NCBI RefSeq assembly: GCF_003350475.1
Contig: NZ_QQAV01000003.1
Location: 150,063-214,062 of the forward strand
Origin: Pseudacidovorax intermedius
GTDB lineage: Bacteria > Pseudomonadota > Gammaproteobacteria > Burkholderiales > Burkholderiaceae_C
DNA: 64,000 nucleotides
Reading direction: 5' to 3'
Both the position numbers and the translations under genes were made by a program. The notes below the pieces were generated by a model, which was given only the letters and a program-made list of their open reading frames with translations, was not told where the DNA came from and did no database searches. Each line of letters starts with the position of its first letter. Position 1 is the stretch's first letter. This document shows, piece after piece, positions 1 to 6,953 of the stretch.

Positions 1-2
1 TC

Positions 3-175
3 GCGGCCAGCCGCATCCTGGAGGTGCATGGCGAGCGCATGATCACCCGCGGCTTCGCGCCCGGCTTTCGCATCGCCCTTCACCAGAAGGACCTGAACCT
101 GGCCATGCAGAGCGCCCGCAGCCTGGGCGTGGCCCTGCCGCAGACGGCCGGCGCGGCGCAGCTGATGAACGCCTG
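3..175 (+). repeat. Left 173-bp direct repeat flanking the RNA-repair island
   Basis: Bases 3-175 are identical to 8603-8775 (offset exactly 8600). From 176 on the copies diverge to roughly 80-85% identity up to the two stop codons. The repeat lies inside the garR 3' region and brackets the whole rtc/rsr/Y-RNA block. No integrase gene is visible between the copies. Confidence 0.95.
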
Positions 176-269
176 CGTCGCCCTGGGCCACGGCCAGGCG
201 GACCATTCCGCGCTGGTCCTCGCGCTGGAGGCGATGGCCGGGCATCCCGTGGCGCCTGGCCACGACTGA
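3..269 (+). CDS. garR: 2-hydroxy-3-oxopropionate (tartronate semialdehyde) reductase, C-terminal part; 5' end outside window
   Basis: The open frame enters from the left edge and ends at TGA 267-269. It encodes the all-helical C-terminal domain of a 3-hydroxyisobutyrate dehydrogenase-family enzyme. This family reduces tartronate semialdehyde to D-glycerate in glyoxylate and glucarate metabolism. The family signature is clear: a region reading GFRIALHQKDLNLA, containing the conserved substrate/cofactor Lys-Asp, followed by GQADHSALV near the end. The last ~30 codons differ from the second copy at 8603-8872, while bases 3-175 are identical to it. The simplest reading is that the island to the right entered this gene and supplied a new 3' end, so this copy may still be the functional full-length gene. 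Whether the 5' part is intact cannot be seen. Confidence 0.8.
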   Translation, partial: AASRILEVHGERMITRGFAPGFRIALHQKDLNLAMQSARSLGVALPQTAGAAQLMNACVALGHGQADHSALVLALEAMAGHPVAPGHD

Positions 270-295
270 ATCGTCGGCACGCCAACGATCCACGT

Positions 296-880
296 TCAGG
301 CTCCAGCCGCTGCGGCTCGATTGATGACGAAGGCCCCATACAGCCAGCCGTGCCAAGTGGCGACGTACATGAAGGCGCTGACTGATAACTGGGTGGGCCT
401 TGGGCACGGAACTGCCGATTGACCCGGTCCAGCGGGCATGACACCTTGACATCGCCGAGCGTGGTGCGCACGACCTTGCCAAGCATTAGGCCGTGCAGAG
501 CCCCATGCTTCGTATCAATCGCCCACTGTGCAGCGGGCCACGGCGACGCCTTCGCACGCCAGTTGCCACCATACCTTGTCGGTACCGTGGACCTTCATGT
601 TGGCTTGCGAAACACGCCGAATTTGCGGCATCAGCATCTTGTCGCGCTTGCTGCGGACACAGCGCCATCGACTTGGCGCGCTTGACTCATTCGTTAACGT
701 CCGCGGCACGCAGCTAATGTTGGGCGCGATGAACTCGATGGCCGCTTACAGCGGCGCGCACTCCCCGTGCCGCTCCTGCACCAACCTCACCGCCCGGTCG
801 CGCACTTCAGGCGAAAACTCGTTTCGACTTGCTCATGCTCAATCCCCTCAAAGCGTTGAGCCTCCCCACAATGGGGGCGG
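296..880 (-). mobile_element. Degenerate IS3-family insertion sequence (orfA/orfB remnants)
   Basis: Minus-strand translation shows pieces of an IS3-family transposase in order, broken by frameshifts and stops. An OrfA start lies at 836 (MSKSKRVF). After a one-base frameshift comes SPEVRDRAVRLVQERHGE, then an in-frame stop. OrfB fragments follow: KVWWQLACEGVAVARCTV near 560-610, CPLDRVNRQFRAQ near 400-440, and in another frame TQLSVSAFMYVATWHGWLY near 330-400. In active relatives the last segment reads VSDFTYV, so the first catalytic Asp is lost here (VSAFMYV). Both ends are approximate. The element cannot transpose. It truncates the adjacent gene at 787-1200 and lies at the left edge of the island. 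Confidence 0.8.
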
Positions 881-1200
881 ATAACTACGTAGTGACTCAC
901 TGCATTAAGGCACGGTTGCGCCTCGGTAAGCGTCACCACCTGCGCCGTGAAACCGGGATGCAGCGGAACATGCGGGCGATGCGCGCCAACAAGTTTGCGC
1001 GTCTTCTGTGTCGCGTCGAGCAGAAATCGCGCCGCATCCTCAGCTGTCATCGTGGACAGGCGCGAGACCACTTCATCAGCCAGCACGTAGCCCGGCGGCT
1101 CAAGCTCCTTAAGCATCGTCGCTATCTGCTGTGGCGTGCCACCGTCCGTTCCGGGCCGCACATGCAGCAGCGAACGGCGGCGCAGGTAGATCTCTTTCAT
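787..1200 (-). pseudogene. Truncated hypothetical protein, last gene of the RNA-repair operon, 3' end replaced by IS3 remnant
   Basis: The start at 1200 has a strong Shine-Dalgarno (GGGGAGGAGG about 6 bases upstream), so the gene was translated. About the first 105 residues look like a genuine compositionally balanced protein (starting MKEIYLRRRSLLHV, with a KLVGAHRPHVPLHPGF stretch). From about residue 106 the frame runs into the 5' end of the IS3 remnant, and the last ~30 residues are read from insertion-sequence DNA. I do not recognise the family. It lies 137 bases after rtcA on the same strand, behind a hairpin that may terminate most transcripts. A role linked to RNA repair is inference from position only. 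In its present form it is probably non-functional. Confidence 0.55.
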
Positions 1201-1212
1201 CGCCTCCTCCCC

Positions 1213-1245
1213 GAAAACAAGATCGCCTGCTCAGAGGCAGGCGAT
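1213..1245 (-). terminator. Hairpin after rtcA, possible partial terminator
   Basis: A 9-bp perfect inverted repeat (ATCGCCTGC / GCAGGCGAT, 6-base loop, 1222-1245) is followed on the minus strand by a T-rich CTTGTTTTC. It lies between the rtcA stop and the ribosome binding site of the next gene. It could be a terminator or an attenuator that lowers expression of the last gene. Confidence 0.55.
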
Positions 1246-1337
1246 GAGCGCAGAGCGGGGACCCTAGGTTCAGAGGTTTTAGAAGGAAGGAACGCCATAG
1301 CCGCTCGAAAACATCATCTCAGGCGCTGGTCAGCCTG

Positions 1338-2399
1338 CTACAGGAATTGCCCCGTCGGGGGATCGCTTGCCTTTGCCGCGACAGTGATGCAGCCCCTTGC
1401 AGCCGCGGAAGAGAACCTCACCGGCAAGAACCTCTCGATGACCTCGAAGTTCGTGGTTGCGTGAGGCGTCAGCTCCGTGCAGGTGTACGACGCCACTCCT
1501 CCGCGGCACCACAGGCCCAGGGCCAACGGCAGCGCCCACTGATCAGCGAGGTGAGGCCCCAATGCTGCATGGCAGACCTGGTACGCGCGGACTTCACGCA
1601 CAACCTCGCGGGCTACCTGCTCCGCGCTCACGCCCTTCTCGCCGAAGGCCGTGAACACCTCGCTGACGTGATCGTAAACGAGGGTCGCTAGCAGCGCATT
1701 GCCCGGACCCTCGTTCTGCCGGCATGCGGCTTCGCGCAACTGGGCGTCGCTCCAGCCCAGGCCGGTGCCCAGTTGCTCCAGCTCGCGACGGGCGACCGAG
1801 CGCGGCAGCGCCGGCGCAAAGCATTCGGCATAGCTCTCCACCTTCGCCCCACGGTCGTTCAAGTCGAAGGGCTGCAGGCTGTCCCCCGCCGGCCAGATCG
1901 TGGCGTCGATCTCGCCACCACCGGCGGGGTAGAAGCCCAGCCGGCGAAGCGCAAGGTCGGCTTTCGCGCCGAGCTTGGCCAGCAGCGGCGCATAGGCTCG
2001 CTCCAGGAAGTGGAAGGGCGGCGCCATCGGGTTGTGTGTGCCGCCACCCAGCTTCAAGTGGCTGGGTGCATCCGCCAGCATCAGCGCGGGCCAGACGGTC
2101 TGCAGCACGAGCGTGCAGCTGCCGGCCGTGCCGACATTGAATACGTAGTCGCCCGCACGCACCGAGCCCGGCGTGAAGATCAGGGATTGCGAGTTCAGCT
2201 CGGCGCCTTGGACTTGCGCCCCGCACACGTCGGCCGCTGCGTTCACGCAGGCCAGGTGCTGGCGCATCAGGCCTGGCTTGGCGCGGCCGGCGCGAATCTT
2301 GGTCAGCGCGAAGGGCTGGCCCGTGCACATGGACAGGGCCAGCGACGTCCGCAGGATTTGTCCTCCGCCCTCGCCGACGGAGCCATCGATTTCGATCAT
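1338..2399 (-). CDS. rtcA: RNA 3'-terminal phosphate cyclase RtcA
   Basis: 353 residues, close to the usual ~340. The enzyme converts an RNA 3'-phosphate end to a 2',3'-cyclic phosphate using ATP, producing the end that RtcB can open and ligate. The N-terminus has the family signature EIDGSVGEGGGQILRTSLALS. Further family motifs include HLKLGGGTHNPMAPPF and GFYPAGGGEI. The adenylation His is His313, in ELTPHATTNFEVIERFLPV. The start at 2399 directly gives the conserved MIEIDG N-terminus. The rlaP stop lies 20 bases upstream, so the two are co-transcribed. The gene is in the RtcR/sigma54-controlled operon rsr-Y RNAs-rtcB-rlaP-rtcA. Confidence 0.95.
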   Translation of the reverse strand: MIEIDGSVGEGGGQILRTSLALSMCTGQPFALTKIRAGRAKPGLMRQHLACVNAAADVCGAQVQGAELNSQSLIFTPGSVRAGDYVFNVGTAGSCTLVLQTVWPALMLADAPSHLKLGGGTHNPMAPPFHFLERAYAPLLAKLGAKADLALRRLGFYPAGGGEIDATIWPAGDSLQPFDLNDRGAKVESYAECFAPALPRSVARRELEQLGTGLGWSDAQLREAACRQNEGPGNALLATLVYDHVSEVFTAFGEKGVSAEQVAREVVREVRAYQVCHAALGPHLADQWALPLALGLWCRGGVASYTCTELTPHATTNFEVIERFLPVRFSSAAARGCITVAAKASDPPTGQFL

Positions 2400-2419
2400 G
2401 TTCTTCTTCTCTTGTTGTT

Positions 2420-3235
2420 CTAGGTCTCGGCGCCGAAGTGCAGGACGGCGTCATGCAGGTACTGGTCCAGCAGCCTGGCATCCGCCTTCGGCCATTTGTC
2501 CGGCGCAAAGCTCATCGCTTCGGCCAGCTCCGCCTCGATGAAGTTGTGGATGCCGACCCAGCGCGGGCTGGTCGCCGATTCGCCGGCGCGCATCTTGACC
2601 TCCAGCAGCGCGTTCACTTCGGCGAGCACTGCACGGTCGGTCAGCGTCTGCATGGCGAGTTCGGCAAAGCGCATCGGCGGAACACCGCGCCCTTCGCGGA
2701 TCCACCTTGCCGCCAGCAAGGGACGCAGCACGTAGAGGTATTTCTTGTAGCAAACGACCTCGCCGTACAGGTGCTCCCGCAGGTTCTTCTTGGCCATCGA
2801 CACGTAGTGGTGATAGCCCCGAACCGGAGAAAAACCATCCTCGGCGAGCGTGCGCAGGCGTGCGACCCACTCGGCATCCTGCTGATAGACGATGGGCGAA
2901 CGCAGCCACTCCAGCAGCGTCGGGTTGGACTCCTTCAGCAGCTGCAGCGTCTTGCGCAGGTCCCAGCCGTTGATGTCCAGCTCGCCGCTGATTGGCTGCT
3001 CGATGACATCGCGGCCCGGTTCCACGGTCAGGTACCAAGGCTGGCGTTTCACATAGATGAACCGCACGTCGTAGTCGCTGTCAGGCGACGCGAAGCCCCA
3101 GCCGCGGCTGCCGGATTCGCAGGCAAACAGCACCTTCACGTCGTGCTGCTTTTCCAGGGCCGCCAGGTTCTGAAGCACAGTGGCGCGCATCTCGTCCGAG
3201 ACGGGGTGGGCGCTCAACACGGACTCTTCTTTCAT
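2420..3235 (-). CDS. rlaP: RNA-repair pathway DNA polymerase beta-family nucleotidyltransferase (RlaP type)
   Basis: 271 residues. The nucleotidyltransferase fold is shown near the N-terminus by GSRGWGFASPDSDYDV: a GS turn at about residues 42-43 and metal-binding acidic residues Asp54 and Asp56. This matches the COG3541/RlaP group, known from RNA-repair operons, whose substrate is not settled. Addition of nucleotides to damaged or repaired RNA ends is an inference. I start at ATG 3235 rather than an upstream ATG at 3277, because GAGGAGGGAGAGC directly precedes it. The gene sits between rtcB (57 bases upstream) and rtcA (20 bases downstream), which supports a role in the same repair reaction series. 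Confidence 0.85.
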   Translation of the reverse strand: MKEESVLSAHPVSDEMRATVLQNLAALEKQHDVKVLFACESGSRGWGFASPDSDYDVRFIYVKRQPWYLTVEPGRDVIEQPISGELDINGWDLRKTLQLLKESNPTLLEWLRSPIVYQQDAEWVARLRTLAEDGFSPVRGYHHYVSMAKKNLREHLYGEVVCYKKYLYVLRPLLAARWIREGRGVPPMRFAELAMQTLTDRAVLAEVNALLEVKMRAGESATSPRWVGIHNFIEAELAEAMSFAPDKWPKADARLLDQYLHDAVLHFGAET

Positions 3236-3292
3236 GCTCTCCCTCCTCAATGCCTTCGGTTGAGCGGGTGAGAGCACGAAGCCCTCGCCCGC

Positions 3293-4534
3293 TCATCCCT
3301 TCACGCACACCACCTGCTTCAGCGTGTGCACCACTTCCACCAGGTCGCTCTGCGCGGCCATCACGGCGTCGATGTCCTTGTAGGCCATCGGGATCTCGTC
3401 GATGACATCGGCGTCCTTGCGGCACTCCACGCCCTCGGTGGCCTTGACTTGATCCTCGATGGTGAACATCTTCTTGGCCTTGGTGCGGCTCATCATGCGA
3501 CCGGCGCCGTGGCTGCAGCTTTCGAAGCTTTCCGGGTTGCCCAGGCCGCGGACGATGTAGCTGCGCGCACCCATGCTGCCCGGGATGATGCCCATCTCGC
3601 CGCGCTTGGCGCTCACGGCACCCTTGCGGGTCACGAACACATCCTCACCGAAGTGGCGTTCCTGCTGCACGTAGTTGTGGTGACAGTTCACCGCTTCCAC
3701 ATGCGCCTCGAACGGCTTGGTGATGACCGAGCGCACGGTCGCGATCAGGTTGGCCATCATGACCTCACGGTTCTTCATCGCGAACTTCTGGGCCCAGGAC
3801 ACGCCGCGCACGTAGTCGCCAAAGTACTGGGCGCCTTCCTCGAAGTAGGCCAGGTCCTTGTCCGGAAGATTGCGCAGGTTGCGCTCCGCGTCCTTCTTGG
3901 CCAGCTCGATGAAGTGCGTACCGATGGCATTTCCCACGCCACGCGAACCCGAGTGCAGCATGAACCAGACGAAGCCAACCTCGTCGAGGCAGACCTCGAT
4001 GAAATGGTTGCCGGTCCCCAGCGTTCCCAGGTGCTTGCGGTTGTTCGTGTTCTTCAGGCGCGGGTGCAGTTCGCACAGCGCATCGAACTCGTCCACCAGC
4101 GTGGCCCAGATCTGATCCACCGTTTCGGGCGGGTTCTCCCAGCTGCCGGGGTCACGGCCACGGTGCTTGGGCGCCGAGCCGTGCGGGACCGCCTTCTCGA
4201 TCGCCGAACGCAGGGCGGCCAGGCTGTCCGGCAGGTCTTCCGCACGCAGGGTGGTCTTCGCGGCCATCATGCCGCAGCCGATGTCCACGCCCACGGCGGC
4301 CGGGATGATGGCCTTGATCGTCGGAATCACCGAGCCGACGGTCGCGCCGATGCCCAGGTGCACGTCCGGCATGGCCGCGATGTGCTTGAAGACGATGGGC
4401 AGCTTGGCCGCGTTGGCGAGTTGCTGCTTGGCTTCGGGCTCGACTGGGACGCCCTTGGTCCATATCTTCACCGGCACGCCACCAGCGACTTCTTCGAGGT
4501 TGTAGTTCAGTTCGTTCACTTTTGTTCTTCCCAT
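3293..4534 (-). CDS. rtcB: RNA-splicing/repair ligase RtcB
   Basis: 413 residues, typical for RtcB. GTP- and Mn-dependent ligase that joins a 2',3'-cyclic phosphate (or 3'-phosphate) RNA end to a 5'-OH end. Motifs seen: MPDVHLG; the metal-binding cysteine Cys87 in DIGCGMM; GTGNHFIEV; HSGSRGVGN; CHHNYV; and CSHGAGR, with His342 as the residue that carries GMP. The start is uncertain. ATG 4534 has no Shine-Dalgarno and begins only 7 bases after the closing stem of the fifth Y-like RNA. An in-frame GTG at 4519 has GGGAAGA at good spacing and would give a 408-residue protein starting VNELNYN, closer to other RtcB N-termini. Third protein gene-level unit of the rsr-Y-rtcB-rlaP-rtcA operon. Confidence 0.95.
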   Translation of the reverse strand: MGRTKVNELNYNLEEVAGGVPVKIWTKGVPVEPEAKQQLANAAKLPIVFKHIAAMPDVHLGIGATVGSVIPTIKAIIPAAVGVDIGCGMMAAKTTLRAEDLPDSLAALRSAIEKAVPHGSAPKHRGRDPGSWENPPETVDQIWATLVDEFDALCELHPRLKNTNNRKHLGTLGTGNHFIEVCLDEVGFVWFMLHSGSRGVGNAIGTHFIELAKKDAERNLRNLPDKDLAYFEEGAQYFGDYVRGVSWAQKFAMKNREVMMANLIATVRSVITKPFEAHVEAVNCHHNYVQQERHFGEDVFVTRKGAVSAKRGEMGIIPGSMGARSYIVRGLGNPESFESCSHGAGRMMSRTKAKKMFTIEDQVKATEGVECRKDADVIDEIPMAYKDIDAVMAAQSDLVEVVHTLKQVVCVKG

Positions 4535-4541
4535 GGAAGGG

Positions 4542-4684
4542 AGCGGTGACGAGGAACGATGAAATCTTTCTCTCCGCCATCCATTGCTGGACCGGGATTT
4601 GAACCCGGGCGCCTCAAGATCGCTCTCGAGGCACGCAGCTTTCGCCGCGTGCGTCTACCTGTAATTCCATCTGCATTCACCGCC
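4542..4684 (-). ncRNA. Y-RNA-like RNA 5, with class II tRNA-like module
   Basis: The outer stem GGCGGTGA (4677-4684) pairs with TCACCGCT (4542-4549). Next comes the conserved AUGCA, then inner stem GAUGGAAU pairing with AUUUCAUC (8 bp, one G-U at position 5), then UACA. The apical part holds a 9-bp hairpin with a GAAA loop and a 7-bp hairpin (CCUCGAG/CUUGAGG) placed like the long variable arm of tRNA-Ser/Leu. A T arm follows (CCGGG, loop UUCAAAU, CCCGG; 4592-4608), then a 4-bp acceptor remnant UCCA-GCAA-UGGA closed by a GNRA tetraloop (4580-4591). The acceptor has no free 3' end, so charging as a tRNA is not expected. The role as a Ro/Rsr partner is inferred from the neighbouring gene and known bacterial Y RNAs. 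Confidence 0.8.
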
Positions 4685-4692
4685 AAACGGGT

Positions 4693-4835
4693 GATGCCCT
4701 GCCACGACAAGGAGTGGTGAAACGTCGTGCTCTACCGCTGAGCTACGGTCCCCTTGATCTGGGACCGGCGGGACTCGAACCCGCGACCACGAGATTAGTA
4801 ATCTGTAGTTCCACCTGCATTCGCAGCAAGGCATC
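4693..4835 (-). ncRNA. Y-RNA-like RNA 4, containing a complete circularly permuted tRNA
   Basis: A 15-bp outer stem (4821-4835 with 4693-4707, three G-U pairs) ends in GCGA. It is followed by AUGCA, inner stem GGUGGAAC/GUUUCACC and UACA. Inside lies a tRNA in permuted order. First comes a T arm (GCGGG, loop UUCGAGU, CCCGC; 4768-4784), then acceptor 3' strand CGGUCCC (4761-4767), an 8-base loop, and the perfectly complementary acceptor 5' strand GGGACCG (4746-4752). Last comes a D arm GCUCAGCGGUAGAGC (4729-4743, 4-bp stem). The anticodon arm is where the module joins the Y-RNA stem. This is the tRNA mimicry known for YrlA-type RNAs, here unusually complete. A normal tRNA gene finder may report it wrongly or miss it. 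Confidence 0.85.
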
Positions 4836-4843
4836 TCAAAAAA

Positions 4844-4937
4844 GCGCGACAAGAGGGGCAAGACACTGCCATGCCGGTTTCCCGGTTGGGGATTCGAACC
4901 CCCGGCGTTCCACATGTAGTCCTGCCAGCATTCGCGC
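4844..4937 (-). ncRNA. Y-RNA-like RNA 3, with minimal T-arm/acceptor module
   Basis: Outer stem GCGCGA (4932-4937) pairs with UCGCGC (4844-4849), followed at once by six U (4838-4843) that could end or mark the transcript. AUGCU, inner stem GGCAGGAC/GUCUUGCC (8 bp, G-U at position 5) and UACA match the other members. The apical module keeps a T arm with loop UUCGAAU (about 4887-4903) and an acceptor remnant CCGG-GAAA-CCGG (4874-4885) closed by a GAAA tetraloop; no clear D arm is left. Eight bases separate it from RNA 4. Confidence 0.8.
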
Positions 4938-4951
4938 AAAACCGGATCCCC

Positions 4952-5015
4952 CGCGTGGCGACTAACAGGCGGTGAGACACGCTTGGGATGTAGTCCCACC
5001 TGCATTCGCCACGCG
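4952..5015 (-). ncRNA. Y-RNA-like RNA 2, minimal form without tRNA-like module
   Basis: A perfect 10-bp outer stem CGCGUGGCGA/UCGCCACGCG is followed by AUGCA, inner stem GGUGGGAC/GUCUCACC (8 bp with the same G-U at position 5), UACA and a simple ~14-base loop. At 64 bases it is essentially only the presumed Ro-binding part. It shows which elements are conserved apart from the apical modules. Confidence 0.8.
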
Positions 5016-5040
5016 ACGACACGTGTTGGGTTGAAAGGTT

Positions 5041-5153
5041 GGTGCCCCGGGCGACGAGAGTTGCAAGAGCGGCCTACGGGTTCTCCGTTGCGGGCTTGCA
5101 GGCCCGCGCGGCCAAAGGGTGCTGTACTCCTGCAGGCATTCGCCCGGGACACC
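5041..5153 (-). ncRNA. Y-RNA-like RNA 1, two-hairpin module
   Basis: The outer stem GGUGUCCCGGGCGA pairs with UCGCCCGGGGCACC (14 bp, one G-U). AUGCC, inner stem UGCAGGAG/CUCUUGCA (8 bp, G-U at position 5) and UACA follow. The apical part folds into GCGGGC-CUGCAA-GCCCGC and ACGG-AGAAC-CCGU hairpins bracketed by GGCC/GGCC; no canonical T loop is seen. It starts 22 bases after the rsr stop codon, so the array probably comes from the rsr-rtc transcript by processing. Confidence 0.8.
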
Positions 5154-5175
5154 TTCCAAAGGTGGTGTCGCAGCC

Positions 5176-6747
5176 TTACTGCGCGGCCAGCGACACCTTG
5201 TCAATCTCACCGACCCAGTGCTCGGCGTCCATCGTTCCGGTGGTGAAGTTCGCCACCATCCTGAACACCACATCCGAGAAGCCGCCGACATTCAGGATGT
5301 CGTGCCGCTCCGCCGCCTGCGTGGTCGCGGTGGGCTGGATGTCGATGCACACCAGGCGCGCCTTCGGATTGCGCTGCTTCAACAGGTCCCACTCGCGCAA
5401 GGTCTGCGTCGCACCGCGCCGGTTGCCGTCGACCCAGGACTCGTTGTCCGAGACCAGGATCACCACGTCGACCGCCGCACGCTCGCGGTTCAGCACCGCC
5501 AGCGGCGCGCTGCAGTTCGTCCCGCCGCCACCGATCTTGGCCAACGCCTGGGCATTGGTCATCACCGAGTCGCGAGCGTTCAGCTGCAACTTCACCACAT
5601 CCTGCTCGAACGGCAGCACACGGGCCTGCGGGTTCTTGCGAAGCACCGCAGCGGCCACCAGGGCAGCCACGTCGATGCAGCGCACGCTGGACGTCGCTGA
5701 ACCGCGATGACCCGTCACAGCCGAGCTCATCGAACCCGACACGTCAGGGCACACCACGACACGACCGGCCAACGCCGGCACATTCGCCAGCGACAGCTCC
5801 ATCGCATCTTGCAGCGCGTCACGCACCTGCACCGGCACCGTGTCGCCAGCTGCCTTGAAGGCAGACAACAGTTGGTACGGCATCACCCGTGCCTTGGCCA
5901 CGGCCTGGGCATCACTCAGCTTGGCGGCCACCACCTCGGTCATGCCGGGGAGGTCGAACACGCCATGCCGTGCGAAGGTGTTCAGGTTCTGTCGCACCAT
6001 CTGCCACGAGCCCTGGCGAGCAATCTGCGCCCATTGGGCGGAGGTCAGCGCCAGCGCGGTCAGCATCTGGAAGGGCACGTCAGGCACCTCGGCAGCCTCA
6101 CCCTGAGCAGCGCGCTTGAAGCGTTCGAACGCCTGGGTGATGGGCGGCAGCGCCGCTTCATCAAAAGGCCGGCCGATCAGCCAGGCAAACCACGCCGCAC
6201 GCCCGGCCTCGGAAGGCTTGGGGTGAACCATCTTGACCACGTCGGCCAGCGACGGCGTGTTCCCCACCGCCGCGTTCAGCAGTTGCCTCTCGGTCGCCGT
6301 CAGCAGCCAATGCTGCACCAGCTTCTTTGGGCGGGAACCCAGCGACTTGCGACCCACTGCGCCGCTACGCAGGATCTGCACGAAGTTGCGCAGCATCTTG
6401 CCGTTGTCGACGACGCGAGAGAACACGGTGCTCAGCAGCGCGACATCACGCACGGCCAGGCTGGCAGCGAGCAGTGCCGGCACGTCCTTCATGTAGCCGG
6501 ACTGGCGACCGTAGATCGCAGTCTTGGCGATGAAAGCGGGCTCTAGGGTCTTGGTCAGCGCCAGCACCTGGTCGAGCTGCTGCTCTGCGTCTGCGTAGAA
6601 CGTGCGGCTCAGGCAGCCGGTAGCGGCCAGTTGCGCCAACTGGTGGCGAGGGCCGAAGGCATAGGCCGGGGCCTGCTCAGCGTTGCACACCGTGGCTGCG
6701 GGCAGCAGGGCGCCTTTGATCGTGTGGAAGAGTTGGGTGTTGACCAT
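5176..6747 (-). CDS. rsr: TROVE domain protein, Ro60 orthologue (Rsr)
   Basis: 523 residues from ATG 6747, chosen because AAAAGAGGAG precedes it. An upstream in-frame start at 6873 would begin before the predicted sigma54 transcription start and can be excluded. Residues about 15-320 form the TROVE helical-repeat ring, which in Ro proteins holds misfolded RNA ends in its hole and Y RNA on its outside. Residues about 330-523 are a von Willebrand A domain with an intact MIDAS motif DVSGS (335-339). In other bacteria Rsr works with Y RNA and the exonuclease PNPase in RNA decay and rRNA maturation. Here it is the first gene of the RNA-repair operon and is directly followed by five Y-like RNAs, its likely partners. 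Confidence 0.93.
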   Translation of the reverse strand: MVNTQLFHTIKGALLPAATVCNAEQAPAYAFGPRHQLAQLAATGCLSRTFYADAEQQLDQVLALTKTLEPAFIAKTAIYGRQSGYMKDVPALLAASLAVRDVALLSTVFSRVVDNGKMLRNFVQILRSGAVGRKSLGSRPKKLVQHWLLTATERQLLNAAVGNTPSLADVVKMVHPKPSEAGRAAWFAWLIGRPFDEAALPPITQAFERFKRAAQGEAAEVPDVPFQMLTALALTSAQWAQIARQGSWQMVRQNLNTFARHGVFDLPGMTEVVAAKLSDAQAVAKARVMPYQLLSAFKAAGDTVPVQVRDALQDAMELSLANVPALAGRVVVCPDVSGSMSSAVTGHRGSATSSVRCIDVAALVAAAVLRKNPQARVLPFEQDVVKLQLNARDSVMTNAQALAKIGGGGTNCSAPLAVLNRERAAVDVVILVSDNESWVDGNRRGATQTLREWDLLKQRNPKARLVCIDIQPTATTQAAERHDILNVGGFSDVVFRMVANFTTGTMDAEHWVGEIDKVSLAAQ

Positions 6748-6794
6748 GGCGTTCTCCTCTTTTGCATTCAACGTTTCGTTTGTGCCTTCTTCTT

Positions 6795-6811
6795 TGCAAC
6801 GGGTGTGCCAA
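6795..6811 (-). promoter_or_regulatory. Sigma54 (-24/-12) promoter of the rsr-Y-rtcB-rlaP-rtcA operon
   Basis: On the minus strand TTGGCACACCCGTTGCA contains TGGCAC and TTGC with the GG and GC doublets 10 bases apart, almost exactly the sigma54 consensus. The predicted start is near 6784, about 37 bases upstream of the rsr ATG. It fits control by RtcR, encoded divergently. Confidence 0.88.
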
Positions 6812-6863
6812 GTCTGGTGGCGGCGGAGGCCGACGAAGGCAAGCAATTGATTTGCAAGAAAAA

Positions 6864-6882
6864 AACGGCTCAATATGCCGTT
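6864..6882. promoter_or_regulatory. Candidate RtcR upstream activating sequence
   Basis: A 6-bp inverted repeat AACGGC-N7-GCCGTT is centred about 89 bases upstream of the predicted sigma54 start, a usual distance for an enhancer-binding protein. It also lies about 80 bases ahead of rtcR. Binding by RtcR is inferred from position. Confidence 0.45.
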
Positions 6883-6953
6883 CTGGCCGAGGCTGCCGCT
6901 TTGCGAGTTCCGTCCAAGGCTAGACTGGTGGCTAGCTCGCTATCCGATTCGCT

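Noticed and set aside
4580-5150. Cluster of ordinary tRNA genes
   Set aside because: T-loop sequences are present, but none is followed by a normal acceptor and 3' end. The acceptor strands are in permuted order or closed by tetraloops, and all lie inside longer stems with shared Y-like motifs.
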